In this document: piece after piece, positions 17,485 to 25,375 of the stretch | How the letters are laid out: the number at the start of each line of letters is the position of its first letter | Position numbering within the stretch: position 1 is the stretch's first letter | Assembly: GCF_004777465.1 (NCBI RefSeq) | Contig: NZ_CP038462.1 | Span: 3,224,001 to 3,288,000, forward strand | Direction of reading: 5' to 3' | Source of the DNA: Nocardioides daphniae | GTDB lineage: Bacteria; Actinomycetota; Actinomycetes; Propionibacteriales; Nocardioidaceae | Length of the DNA: 64,000 bases | The notes under the pieces: generated by a model | Database searches by the model: none | Told to the model about the DNA's origin: nothing | The model's input: the letters and a program-made list of their open reading frames with translations, nothing else | Position numbers and translations under genes: made by a program

Positions 17485-18260
17485 GTGCCTGACGGATCGA
17501 CGAGCACGACGGCTGGCCACAGAGCCTTCGGCGTTGACGAGGTGACGGTCCGTTACGGCGACCACGCCGCTCTCGACGGGGTGAGTTGCACCTTGCAACC
17601 GGGAGTCAACGTCCTGCTGGGGCGCAACGGTGCCGGCAAGTCGACGCTGTGCCGGGTGCTGGCCAGCGCCGAGCAGCCCACCCGGGGGCTCCTCCTGACC
17701 TCCGAGGGACCGGTCACGGACCTGCGCTCCCACCGGTCCCGTGTCGGGTGGTTGCCCCAGACTCCACCTGTGGCAGCGCACATGCGGGCTGGCGACTACC
17801 TGCACTACGCAGCCTGGTTGAAGGGGCTTGCTCGCAGGGAACGGCAAGGGGCGGTTGCCGACGCCTTGGAGCGCACGGGTCTGGGGCCGCGCCGGCACTC
17901 CCGGATCGGGACGCTCTCGGGCGGGATGGTCCGACGGCTGGGAATTGCCCAGGCGATCGTGCACCGCCCTCAGCTCCTCGTGCTCGACGAACCGACCGTC
18001 GGCCTGGATCCTGAACAGCGAATCCAGTTCTACGCGACCTTGCGCGGCGCGCTCGACGACGACACGGTCACCCTGCTCTCCACCACCTGCTGGAGGACGT
18101 GGGCGAGCTGGCACAACGGGTGCTCGTGCTGGACGCCGGCAGGATGCGCTTCGTAGGCGCACTCGACTCGTTCCTCGCGACGACGCCCGAAGCGTCTGAC
18201 CGGGAGGGTCGGATCAGGCAGGCATTCCTGGCACACCTCGCGGACGAAGGCGCGGCGTAG
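17485..18260 (+). CDS. ABC transporter ATP-binding protein, frameshifted near the C-terminus
   Basis: The ATPase of a probable exporter, about 258 residues. The GTG at 17485 has AGGAGG 8 bases upstream. Walker A GRNGAGKST (46-54), signature LSGGMVRRLGIA and Walker B LLVLDEPTVGLD are intact. Near 18083-18087 the frame breaks: CTCTCCACCACCTG lacks one C compared with the expected CTCTCCACCCACCTG, which would read LLSTHLLEDVGELAQRV and continue to the TAG at 18258-18260. The switch histidine lies exactly at that break. As written the protein ends early at 18156 with a scrambled tail. The TAG is followed directly by the ATG of the next gene, so the three transporter genes form one operon. Confidence 0.82.
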
Positions 18261-19601
18261 ATGTTCCTGATCTCTCCCGGCCTGGGCCTGCGGATCCTCG
18301 TCCCGACCGTCGCTGCCTGCGCCGTCTATCTGCTCGGCGACCTCGACGGCTGGGTCGGACTGTGGGCCTACACGGCCACCACACTCAACATGGCTCTGCT
18401 CTTCGGCCTGTCCGCCGTCGCCGGCGGCGGTGCATGGGTGGGATCCACGCTTCGACGCGCCGGCGTCCTCACCATGGCGCGTCAGACGTCCCGCTCGCGG
18501 ACGTGGGTGGAGCTGCGTCTCTTCGCCGAGCTCGCCGTCTACGTGGTGGCAGCCGTCGTCCTGGTGAGCCTCCTGGCCTGGCTGACCACGGCTCGCGTCG
18601 CAGCCACGGGGGGACCAGACCTCCCGGGGCTGGCCGCCCGGACGGCGATCTGCCTGGCCTTCGCCGCGGGCGGCTACGCCCTTGGACGTCGGTGGCCGGC
18701 GATCATCGTCGTGCCCGTTGCCGTGATCGTGCCGTACGTGGCAATCGGGACCTGTCTCTACCTGGCCAGCGACCTGCTCCCCGCGACAACTCCCTTGGAC
18801 GACCGGTTCACCCCCTTCTCCCGCGACGTTCCACATGTCCAGCTCATCCAGGCCGGGGCGTGGGTGCTGGTGACGGTGGGCGTCGTGGCGCTCCTGGCTG
18901 CCAACCGCACCTTGGCCTTCGCCTGTACATGGAGCGCAGGCATCGCCGCGTCGTTCCTGATCCTGGTCGGACCTGCGGACCGCGTTCACGTCCCCGAAGC
19001 GGCAGCTCCGACGTGTGTGCACGAGGCCAGGGCCATGGTCTGCCTGCCCCTCGCCTCGAGCCATCTCGCACGGCCCCTCGCCCAGGACGTCGACGACGTC
19101 ATCCGCGCCCTCCCGGGATTGGCTCCTGACTCCGCGAGCTGGGTAGAGGAGTACGTCGAGTGGAACGCGATGCCGCAGGAGAGCTGGCAGCAAGTCTCCG
19201 CACGTGCCGCGGCCGACGGATTCGACACCACGTGGGTTCCTGAGGCCGTCCAGGTGGGCATGGCCACCCAGGTGAACCACGGTCAGGTGCGACTGGCCTT
19301 GGTCTCGCGCCTCTTCGCTGCCTGGACCATCCCGGGCGGCCCCCCGGAGGGGGCAACCAGCGCCAACGAGGCGCTGTTCCGTTGGGCCGTTGCCGAGCTG
19401 GACCTCCCGACCGAGGGAGACGACCTCCACGGGACCCTCGGTGTCGAAGACCTCGAACCACCCACCGACGACCATGCTCGCGAGATGGAGTGGTTCACCG
19501 CCCTCTCCGAGCAGGAGCGAAGTGCCTTCTTCACCGAGCATGCTCGGGCGATCCGGTCGGGCACCCTCTCATGGTCCGCCTTCGGAGAAGCGTCCGAGTG
19601 A
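18261..19601 (+). CDS. Large membrane protein of the exporter cassette
   Basis: A 446-residue membrane protein starting at the ATG that abuts the ATPase stop. Hydrophobic segments fall at about residues 9-30, 36-55, 92-112, 128-145, 150-172, 197-215 and 220-240. The last roughly 200 residues form a hydrophilic, acidic, partly helical domain (for example SWVEEYVEWNAMPQESWQQ). No ABC-2 signature is obvious, but the position between an ATPase and a second membrane protein makes it a likely permease or accessory subunit. I do not recognise a family. Coding bias is normal for the genome, unlike the secreted protein upstream. Confidence 0.75.
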   Translation: MFLISPGLGLRILVPTVAACAVYLLGDLDGWVGLWAYTATTLNMALLFGLSAVAGGGAWVGSTLRRAGVLTMARQTSRSRTWVELRLFAELAVYVVAAVVLVSLLAWLTTARVAATGGPDLPGLAARTAICLAFAAGGYALGRRWPAIIVVPVAVIVPYVAIGTCLYLASDLLPATTPLDDRFTPFSRDVPHVQLIQAGAWVLVTVGVVALLAANRTLAFACTWSAGIAASFLILVGPADRVHVPEAAAPTCVHEARAMVCLPLASSHLARPLAQDVDDVIRALPGLAPDSASWVEEYVEWNAMPQESWQQVSARAAADGFDTTWVPEAVQVGMATQVNHGQVRLALVSRLFAAWTIPGGPPEGATSANEALFRWAVAELDLPTEGDDLHGTLGVEDLEPPTDDHAREMEWFTALSEQERSAFFTEHARAIRSGTLSWSAFGEASE

Positions 19602-20233
19602 GGACGTTCCTGGCCGTACGACGCCTGGACAACGGCTGGTGGATCGGCGCCATGGCGGCGTCGTGGTTGGCCCTCGCCCTCTTCAACTGGGCCGCTCTCC
19701 CTCTGATGTTCCCCTTCGAGGATCCGCGGACCTTCGTGAGCAGCGGGACCGTTGTGGGGCTGGTCCTGCCGTTGGCCATGATGAGCGCCGTGCTCGTCGA
19801 AGGACCGCCCGCCCTCGTGGCCACGTCAAGCCGCAGCCTGGGCGTCAGCCGCGGTGCGTGGAGCCTCGGCTACGTACTCGTCTCCGGTGCGCTCGCGGCG
19901 CTCGTGGCGGCCTCGTTCGGGCTACCGGTCGGCATCCTGACGTCGGACGCCCTGCTCGTCGCCACGCTCAACGTGGTCGGCGTGGCCCTGCTCGGCGTCG
20001 CCCGAGGGTGGGTCGCGGGGGCAACAGTGGTCCTTCTGATGAGCGTCCCGGGCTTGGTCCCGTGGAGTGCCAACTGGGCCTACCGCGTCGACCGGGCGGC
20101 CGGAGTGCTCGCCGTCGCAGCACTGGTCGGGATCGTGGCCATCGCCCTCTTCATCCGCTTCGGGGCAATGGGCGCCAGGCAGCAGGCCGCGCGTCTCGGG
20201 ACGACCGCCGAGCAGATCGATCTCGTCGGCTGA
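19598..20233 (+). CDS. Second membrane protein (probable permease) of the exporter cassette
   Basis: A 211-residue hydrophobic protein. The GTG at 19598 overlaps the previous stop as GTGA and has GGAGAAG about 9 bases upstream; an in-frame ATG at 19571 is an alternative. About six membrane segments are visible, beginning WWIGAMAASWLALALF and ending ALVGIVAIALFIRFG. It ends with a short basic/polar cytoplasmic tail. It completes the operon of ATPase plus two membrane proteins. Identity as an ABC-2-like permease is inferred from context and hydrophobicity alone. Confidence 0.72.
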   Translation: MRTFLAVRRLDNGWWIGAMAASWLALALFNWAALPLMFPFEDPRTFVSSGTVVGLVLPLAMMSAVLVEGPPALVATSSRSLGVSRGAWSLGYVLVSGALAALVAASFGLPVGILTSDALLVATLNVVGVALLGVARGWVAGATVVLLMSVPGLVPWSANWAYRVDRAAGVLAVAALVGIVAIALFIRFGAMGARQQAARLGTTAEQIDLVG

Positions 20234-20238
20234 CGAGT

Positions 20239-20266
20239 GCCCGGGGACGGGGCACCGCCCCCGGGC
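20239..20266. terminator. Bidirectional terminator between convergent operons
   Basis: GCCCGGGG (20239-20246) pairs with CCCCGGGC (20259-20266) across a 12-base loop. It sits in the 43-bp gap between the rightward permease and the leftward GH65 gene. Confidence 0.65.
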
Positions 20267-20276
20267 TCCGCCAGCG

Positions 20277-22820
20277 TCAGACCTCGTCGATCAGGCCCTC
20301 GTTGCGCGTCCACGCGGCGTACGGGTCGTTGTGCTCGGGCGTGATGACCGGGTCGGGCACGCCGGAGGTGATGCGCGTGCCGTCGGAGCGGACGCCACCG
20401 GTGTGCGGGATCTTGTCCAGCAGCCCGTTGATCCGCTCGCCCTGGTGGTCCAGCGGGACCTCGACCGGCTCGCCGACCGTCACGGTGAGCTTCTTGCCGC
20501 GCACGGTGACGTCGACCGGTCCGTCGCCCTCGACGATCGAGAGCTTCAGGGTGTCCTGCGACAGGTCCACCCCCAGGCGCGAGCCGTGCCAGGCCAGGCG
20601 GAACTGCATCCGGTCCCAGTCGACCGGCAGACGCGGGTCGAAGGAGAGCTTGCCCTCGTGGTCGCGCAGGCCGGCGAAGCCGAAGACCAGCGCGCTCCAC
20701 ACACCGCCGGCCGACGCGACGTGGATGCCGTCGACGGTGTTGTGGTGCAGGTCGCCCAGGTCGGTGTGCAGCGCGTGCCAGAAGTAGTCCATGGCCACCT
20801 CGTGGTAGCCGACCTCGGCCGCCACGATCGACTGCACGACCGCCGACAGCGTCGAGTCTCCGGTGGTGATCGGGTCGTAGTACTCGAAGTCGGCCTTCTT
20901 CTCCTCGGGGGTGAAGAGGTCGCCGTGCAGGAAGAGCGCGAGCACCACGTCGGCCTGCTTGAGCACCTGGAAGCGGTAGATGACCAGCGGGTGGTAGTGC
21001 AGCAGCAGCGGGCGCAGGTCCTTCGGCGTGCGGGAGAGGTCCCACACCTCGCGGTCGAGGAAGAAGTCGTCCTGCGGGTGGATGCCCAGGCCCTCGTCGA
21101 AGGGGACGTGCATCCCCTCGGCGCACTGCATCCACTCCTCGACCTCGTCGGGCTGGACGTGCAGGCGGTGCACCATGGCGCGGTGCGCGGCCGGGTGCTT
21201 CTCGCGCAGCCGCTCGACGACCAGCGCGGCGGAGCGCAGGTTGAAGCGCGCCATCAGGTTGGTGAAGAGGTTGTTGTTGACGACCGTCGTGTACTCGTCG
21301 GGCCCGGTCACGCCGTGGATGTGGAAGGTCGGGTTGCCGTTGCTGCGCCAGAAGCCGAGGTCGCGCCACATGCGGGCGGTCTCGACCAGCAGGTCGACGC
21401 CCTCCTCGGCGAGGAACTCGGTGTCGCCGGAGGCCGTCACGTACTTCATCAGCGCGTAGACCACGTCGCCGTTGATGTGCATCTGCGCCGAGCCGGCGGC
21501 GTAGTAGGCCGAGGCCTCCTCGCCGTTGATCGTGCGCCACGGGAAGAGCGCTCCGCTCTGCGCCATCTCGCCGGCGCGGATGCGGGCCGCAGGCAGCATC
21601 CGACGACGGAAGTGCAGCGCGTTGCGGGCCATGCCCGGCTGCGTGTAGGTGAGGAAGGGGACGACGTAGATCTCGGTGTCCCAGAAGTAGTGGCCCTCGT
21701 AGCCGCTGCCGGTGACGCCCTTGGCCGCGATGCCACCGCCGTCGGTGCGCCCGGCGGCCTGGGCCAGGCAGAAGAGGTTGAAGCGGATCGCCTGCTGCAC
21801 CTCGGCGTCGGCCCCGACGACCACGTCGGAGCTGCGCCAGAACTCCTCGAACCAGTCCTTCTGCTCGGTCTCGAGACGGTCGAGGCCGTAGCGCAGCGCA
21901 CGGTCGAGCGTCCGGTCGCAGCGGTCGGAGAGCTCGCTGACCGGGACGCCCTTGGAGGAGTGGTAGGCGACGTACTTCTCGAGCCGGGCGCACTCGCCCT
22001 CGGCCAGGTCGAAGCGGTGGACGGCCTTGGCCTGGTCCTCGCCGGCGCGCAGCACCACCTCGACGTCGTCGACGCCGGTGAAGCGGTGCTCGACCGCGGC
22101 TGCCATCGTCATCTTGGAGCGCTGGCACTGGTAGCCGAGGACCAGCCGACCGTCCTCGTGGCCGTGCACGCGGGGCATCAGCACGCGCCCCTCGAAGGCG
22201 CCCGCCTTGCGGGGGTCGCTCATGCCATCGGCCGACGACTCGGCGGCACGGAAGTCGTCGAGGCCGTCCTGGCGGTTGATCAGCTGCGAGGAGAGCACGA
22301 CGGGCGCGGAGCCAGTCAGCATCGTGACCTCGAAGGTCATCACCGCGAGGTGACGCTGCTCCATGGAGACCATGCGCGTCGACTCGACCCGCACCCGCTT
22401 GCCCGACGGCGTGCGCCAGACCAGCTTGCGGCGCAGCACGCCCTCGCGCATGTCGAGCACGCGCTCGTAGGACTCCAGCTCGGAGACGCCGAGCACCAGC
22501 GGCTCGTCATCGACGTACAGCTTGATGACCTTGGCGTCGGGGACGTTGACGATCGTCTGGCCGGTGCGCGCGAAGCCGAAGGCGGCCTCGGCGTGCCGGA
22601 TCTCCCAGGTCTCGTGGAAGCCGTTGATGAAGGTCCCGTGGGCGACGGCCTCGCGGCCCTCCTCGGGGTTGCCGCGCAGGCCGAGGTAGCCGTTGGCGAC
22701 GGAGAAGAGGGTCTCCCCGGCTCCGACGCCCTGCGGCTCGTACGACAGCTCCCGCAGCCGCCACTCGTCGACCGGGTAGCGGTCGCGGTCGAGGGGGTGG
22801 TGCACCTTGTCACGCGCCAT
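20277..22820 (-). CDS. Glycoside hydrolase family 65 disaccharide phosphorylase
   Basis: An 847-residue cytoplasmic enzyme that splits an alpha-glucosyl disaccharide (maltose, trehalose or kojibiose type) with phosphate, giving beta-glucose 1-phosphate and glucose. GH65 signs: N-terminal beta-sandwich start NGYLGLRGNPEEG, WDTEIY (380-385) at the active site and GPDEYT (506-511), whose Glu509 is the general acid. A C-terminal beta-sandwich completes the usual layout. It overlaps the beta-phosphoglucomutase gene by 11 bp, so product and next enzyme are made together. Substrate specificity within GH65 cannot be read with confidence. Confidence 0.92.
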   Translation of the reverse strand: MARDKVHHPLDRDRYPVDEWRLRELSYEPQGVGAGETLFSVANGYLGLRGNPEEGREAVAHGTFINGFHETWEIRHAEAAFGFARTGQTIVNVPDAKVIKLYVDDEPLVLGVSELESYERVLDMREGVLRRKLVWRTPSGKRVRVESTRMVSMEQRHLAVMTFEVTMLTGSAPVVLSSQLINRQDGLDDFRAAESSADGMSDPRKAGAFEGRVLMPRVHGHEDGRLVLGYQCQRSKMTMAAAVEHRFTGVDDVEVVLRAGEDQAKAVHRFDLAEGECARLEKYVAYHSSKGVPVSELSDRCDRTLDRALRYGLDRLETEQKDWFEEFWRSSDVVVGADAEVQQAIRFNLFCLAQAAGRTDGGGIAAKGVTGSGYEGHYFWDTEIYVVPFLTYTQPGMARNALHFRRRMLPAARIRAGEMAQSGALFPWRTINGEEASAYYAAGSAQMHINGDVVYALMKYVTASGDTEFLAEEGVDLLVETARMWRDLGFWRSNGNPTFHIHGVTGPDEYTTVVNNNLFTNLMARFNLRSAALVVERLREKHPAAHRAMVHRLHVQPDEVEEWMQCAEGMHVPFDEGLGIHPQDDFFLDREVWDLSRTPKDLRPLLLHYHPLVIYRFQVLKQADVVLALFLHGDLFTPEEKKADFEYYDPITTGDSTLSAVVQSIVAAEVGYHEVAMDYFWHALHTDLGDLHHNTVDGIHVASAGGVWSALVFGFAGLRDHEGKLSFDPRLPVDWDRMQFRLAWHGSRLGVDLSQDTLKLSIVEGDGPVDVTVRGKKLTVTVGEPVEVPLDHQGERINGLLDKIPHTGGVRSDGTRITSGVPDPVITPEHNDPYAAWTRNEGLIDEV

Positions 22821-23610
22821 CGCGGGCCTCCTCGCGGTCGCCGGGGACGAGCTCGGCGAGGTCGGCGACGACGACGTCGGCGCCCGCCTCGGTCAGGGCG
22901 TCGGCACCGACGCCGCGGTCGACGCCCACGACGAGGGCGAAGTGGCCGGCAGCTCCGGCCCGGACGCCGGAGACGGCGTCCTCCAGGACGACGCAGCGCT
23001 CGACCGGGGCGCCCAGCACCTCGGCGGCGTGCACGAACGTGTCGGGAGCGGGCTTGCCGGGCAGGCCCAGCTCCTCGGCGACCGCGCCGGAGACGACGGT
23101 GACGAACCGGTCGGAGAGCCCGGCCGCGGCCAGGACGGCCGGGGCGTTGCGCGAGGAGGAGACGACGGCCAGCGGCGTACCGAGGTCGCGCAGGTGGTCG
23201 AGCAGGGCGACGGAGCCCGGGTAGGCGTCGACGCCGTCGCGCTCGAGCACCTCGTTGAAGGCGACGTCCTTGCGGTTGCCGAGGCCGTGGACCGTCAGCG
23301 TGTCGCCGGAGTCGGTGATCTCACCCTCGGGCAGCTCGATGCCGCGCGAGGCGAGGAAGTCGCGGACGCCGTCGTAGCGCGGCTTGCCGTCGACGTGGGC
23401 GAAGTAGTCGCCGGCCTCGTAGGGCGAGCGGTCGCCGCCGCCGGGGGCGTCGGGCAGGGCGAGGAAGTGGTTGAACATGTCCGCCCACGCGCGCATGTGC
23501 ACCTCGGCGGTGGGGGTGACGACGCCGTCGAGGTCGAAGAGCACGGCCGCGTGCGCGGTCCAGTCGATGGGCGGAGCAGCAGGGCTCACGGTGGGGCGTG
23601 AATCGCTCAT
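22810..23610 (-). CDS. pgmB: Beta-phosphoglucomutase family HAD hydrolase
   Basis: A 266-residue HAD enzyme that converts the beta-glucose 1-phosphate released by the GH65 phosphorylase to glucose 6-phosphate for glycolysis. The nucleophile and general acid are Asp26 and Asp28 in FDLDGVVTPT. VVSSSRNAPAVL is motif II and EDAVSGVRAG motif IV. It has a helical cap domain after motif I, as in beta-PGM. It is the first gene of the two-gene operon and starts at an ATG (23610) with an N-terminal leader of about 20 residues before the fold. Confidence 0.9.
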   Translation of the reverse strand: MSDSRPTVSPAAPPIDWTAHAAVLFDLDGVVTPTAEVHMRAWADMFNHFLALPDAPGGGDRSPYEAGDYFAHVDGKPRYDGVRDFLASRGIELPEGEITDSGDTLTVHGLGNRKDVAFNEVLERDGVDAYPGSVALLDHLRDLGTPLAVVSSSRNAPAVLAAAGLSDRFVTVVSGAVAEELGLPGKPAPDTFVHAAEVLGAPVERCVVLEDAVSGVRAGAAGHFALVVGVDRGVGADALTEAGADVVVADLAELVPGDREEARDGA

Positions 23611-23675
23611 TGGACGAGCGTAGGCCCCGTACCCTCATGCGTCAGCGTCGTCAGGCAGGCGAAAGGATGTGAAAC

Positions 23676-24284
23676 GTGCCGCACACCGGTCACTTCGCCC
23701 CTTTGCCTGCGGTCGTCCCCGACCGTCGTGGCGCGCGACCGACCAGGAGGAGCAGCCGAGAGCCGCACCACGCCGACGTGGCGGCCGGCCGGCTGCCCGC
23801 CCGGGTGCCGGTGATGATGACGGCACGGAGCGCCGTCGACCCGGACGGCGCCCAGGCCGGGCACGCCGTCCTGGAGCTGGTCGCCGTGGCGCCGCGCGAG
23901 CACCACACCTGGGGGCTGCGGGCCGGTGGTCCGGTCGCCGGCGAGCGCTACTCGACGAACCCCGACTACCTGGCCGCGAAGCAGCAGATGCGACGCACGT
24001 CGGCCTCCGGCGGCTCCGCGCTGGGCCTGGCGCTGACCGTGGACCAGGTCGGGAGCCGCAGGCCCGACGTCACCTCACCGCTCCCGGGCCTCTTCCTGAC
24101 CGGCGCCGGCACCCGCCACCTGCCGGGCGTCCTCAACACGCTCCACGGAGGTGCGGCGACCGCGGGCGCGGTGCTGGGTCGCGACCTGCTGGCGGAGGTG
24201 GCGGCGGGGCGGACGTACGCGCGTGAGGGCGGGGGCGGGAGGGCCCGCGTTGCTACCCTTGCCGACGGACGTCAGGACCACTGA
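23676..24284 (+). pseudogene. C-terminal fragment of a carotenoid/phytoene-type FAD oxidoreductase
   Basis: The frame from GTG 23676 to TGA 24284 encodes 202 residues. Only the part after about residue 36 is protein-like: LPARVPVMMTARSAVDPDG, then HHTWGL, then the C-terminal flavin-binding signature GLFLTGAGTRHLPGVLNTLHGG. These match the last 150 residues of phytoene desaturase or CrtI-like oxidoreductases, which are normally about 500 residues and carry an N-terminal GxGxxG FAD motif, absent here. It is therefore a 5'-deleted remnant, although a GAAAGGA site before the GTG could still allow translation. Its stop lies within the leader of the guanidine riboswitch. Confidence 0.6.
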
Positions 24285-24330
24285 CCCCCGGACGAGGGAG
24301 CCGTACCCGGAAAGCGACAAGACGGCCACC
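24285..24330 (+). promoter_or_regulatory. Guanidine-III (ykkC-III) riboswitch
   Basis: The leader contains CCGGACGAGG, GCCGTACCCGG and GACAAGACGGC in order. These are the blocks of the compact ykkC-III class that folds into an H-type pseudoknot binding guanidinium. The GGGAGG ribosome site of the next gene follows after a few bases, so ligand binding probably opens translation. The downstream gene, an SMR guanidinium exporter, is exactly the expected target. Confidence 0.92.
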
Positions 24331-24342
24331 GGGAGGTGCGTC

Positions 24343-24657
24343 ATGGCGTGGTTGGTGCTGGTGCTGTCGGGTGGGCTCGAGGCCGTCTGGGCGGTCGCCC
24401 TGGGCAGGTCGGAGGGGTTCACCCGCCCCGTCCCGACGGCCGTCTTCGGCGTCGCCGTCACCCTGAGCATGGTGGGGCTGGCCTGGGCGATGCGCACGCT
24501 GCCCGTCGGCACTGCGTACGCGGTGTGGGTCGGCATCGGCGCCTCCCTCACCGTCGCCTGGTCGATGGCGACCGGCGAGGAGCCGTTCAGCGTGGTGAAG
24601 CTGCTGCTGATCGCCGGCCTGATCGGCTGCGTGATCGGGCTCAAGCTGGCCCACTGA
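24343..24657 (+). CDS. gdx: SMR-family guanidinium exporter (Gdx/SugE type)
   Basis: A 104-residue four-helix membrane protein of the small multidrug resistance family, acting as a proton-coupled antiporter. The Glu in helix 1 (LSGGLEAVWAVALG, about residue 13) is the ion- and substrate-coupling residue, and GTAYAVWVGIGA is the helix 3 signature. The LEAVWAVALG context and control by a guanidine-III riboswitch both point to Gdx, which exports guanidinium, rather than a broad EmrE-type drug pump. The ATG at 24343 has GGGAGG 7 bases upstream. It is convergent with the next gene, with a 15-bp gap. Confidence 0.92.
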   Translation: MAWLVLVLSGGLEAVWAVALGRSEGFTRPVPTAVFGVAVTLSMVGLAWAMRTLPVGTAYAVWVGIGASLTVAWSMATGEEPFSVVKLLLIAGLIGCVIGLKLAH

Positions 24658-24672
24658 CGGGGCCGCACCCGA

Positions 24673-25128
24673 TCAGCTCAAGCCGTCGAGCCCCTCGAGC
24701 GAGTCGGGCACGACGATGTCGAGGTCGTCACCCTCCTCCGACGAGGCGGAGAGCAGACCGTCGGGGTCGCGGCGCACCGGCAGGTGCGACAGGGCCTCGG
24801 TGGTCAGGGCGACCTGCACGGCGACGGTCGCCTTGCGGCGCAGCTTGCCGCCGGCCTCGCCGACGACGGACTCCACGGCCTCGGTCACCTGGGCCGGGGT
24901 GAAGGTGGCGCGAGTGCCGGCCTCGACCTCGATGTCGGGCAGGGCGATGAGCACCGGGATGAGCTGGCTGCCAAGGCCTTCGATCAGCTGGTAGCGCTCG
25001 AACTTGTCCATCGTGCTCCACAGCTGCTCGACGTCGACCTTCTTCCTGCGGACGTCCTTGCGGGCGGCGAGCACCGACTTCGCCACGCCGTGGATCGCCT
25101 GGGTCAGCTCGTGCTCGGTGAATCGCAT
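24673..25128 (-). CDS. Conserved actinobacterial hypothetical protein
   Basis: A soluble protein of 151 residues from ATG 25128; an in-frame ATG at 25146 would add six residues, and neither has a clear ribosome site. The N-terminal half is basic and helical (LAARKDVRRKKVDVEQLWSTM), the middle is FTPAQVTEAVESVVGEAGG, and the C-terminus is acidic (SSEEGDDLDIVVPDS). No signal peptide, membrane helix or catalytic motif is seen. I do not recognise a family. It is transcribed leftwards on its own. Confidence 0.7.
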   Translation of the reverse strand: MRFTEHELTQAIHGVAKSVLAARKDVRRKKVDVEQLWSTMDKFERYQLIEGLGSQLIPVLIALPDIEVEAGTRATFTPAQVTEAVESVVGEAGGKLRRKATVAVQVALTTEALSHLPVRRDPDGLLSASSEEGDDLDIVVPDSLEGLDGLS

Positions 25129-25315
25129 GGGGACAGTCTCGCGCATCCGTGGTCGAGCGCCGTCCCTGCCGGTGCCACCGCTGAGCGGTCGGCCGCCGTG
25201 AGCCGCACCACACGTGGCACCATTCCGCTAACTTAAACGCAGTCCAGAGTTATCGTCTTTCCACCGCTCGGGGGGCGGCCCGGACGGGCACGGCCATGCC
25301 ACCAAGGGCACCAGC

Positions 25316-25352
25316 GGCGCAGCGGCCGTCACGGGGGGACAGCCGCTGCGCC
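25316..25352 (-). terminator. Terminator of pyruvate carboxylase gene
   Basis: GGCGCAGCGGC (25316-25326) pairs perfectly with GCCGCTGCGCC (25342-25352) across 15 bases. It is 23 bp past the pyc stop on the minus strand. Between it and 25147 lies an AT-rich stretch (CTAACTTAAACG...) likely holding the promoter of the small gene at 25128. Confidence 0.8.
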
Positions 25353-25375
25353 CGGGGTCAGGCTCTGGGTCAGGC

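Noticed and set aside
20067..23102. A 1011-codon open frame on the plus strand
   Set aside because: It is antisense to the GH65 and pgmB genes, has no family motif, is Val/Arg/Asp/His/Gly-rich as expected from mirrored high-GC codons, and has no ribosome site.
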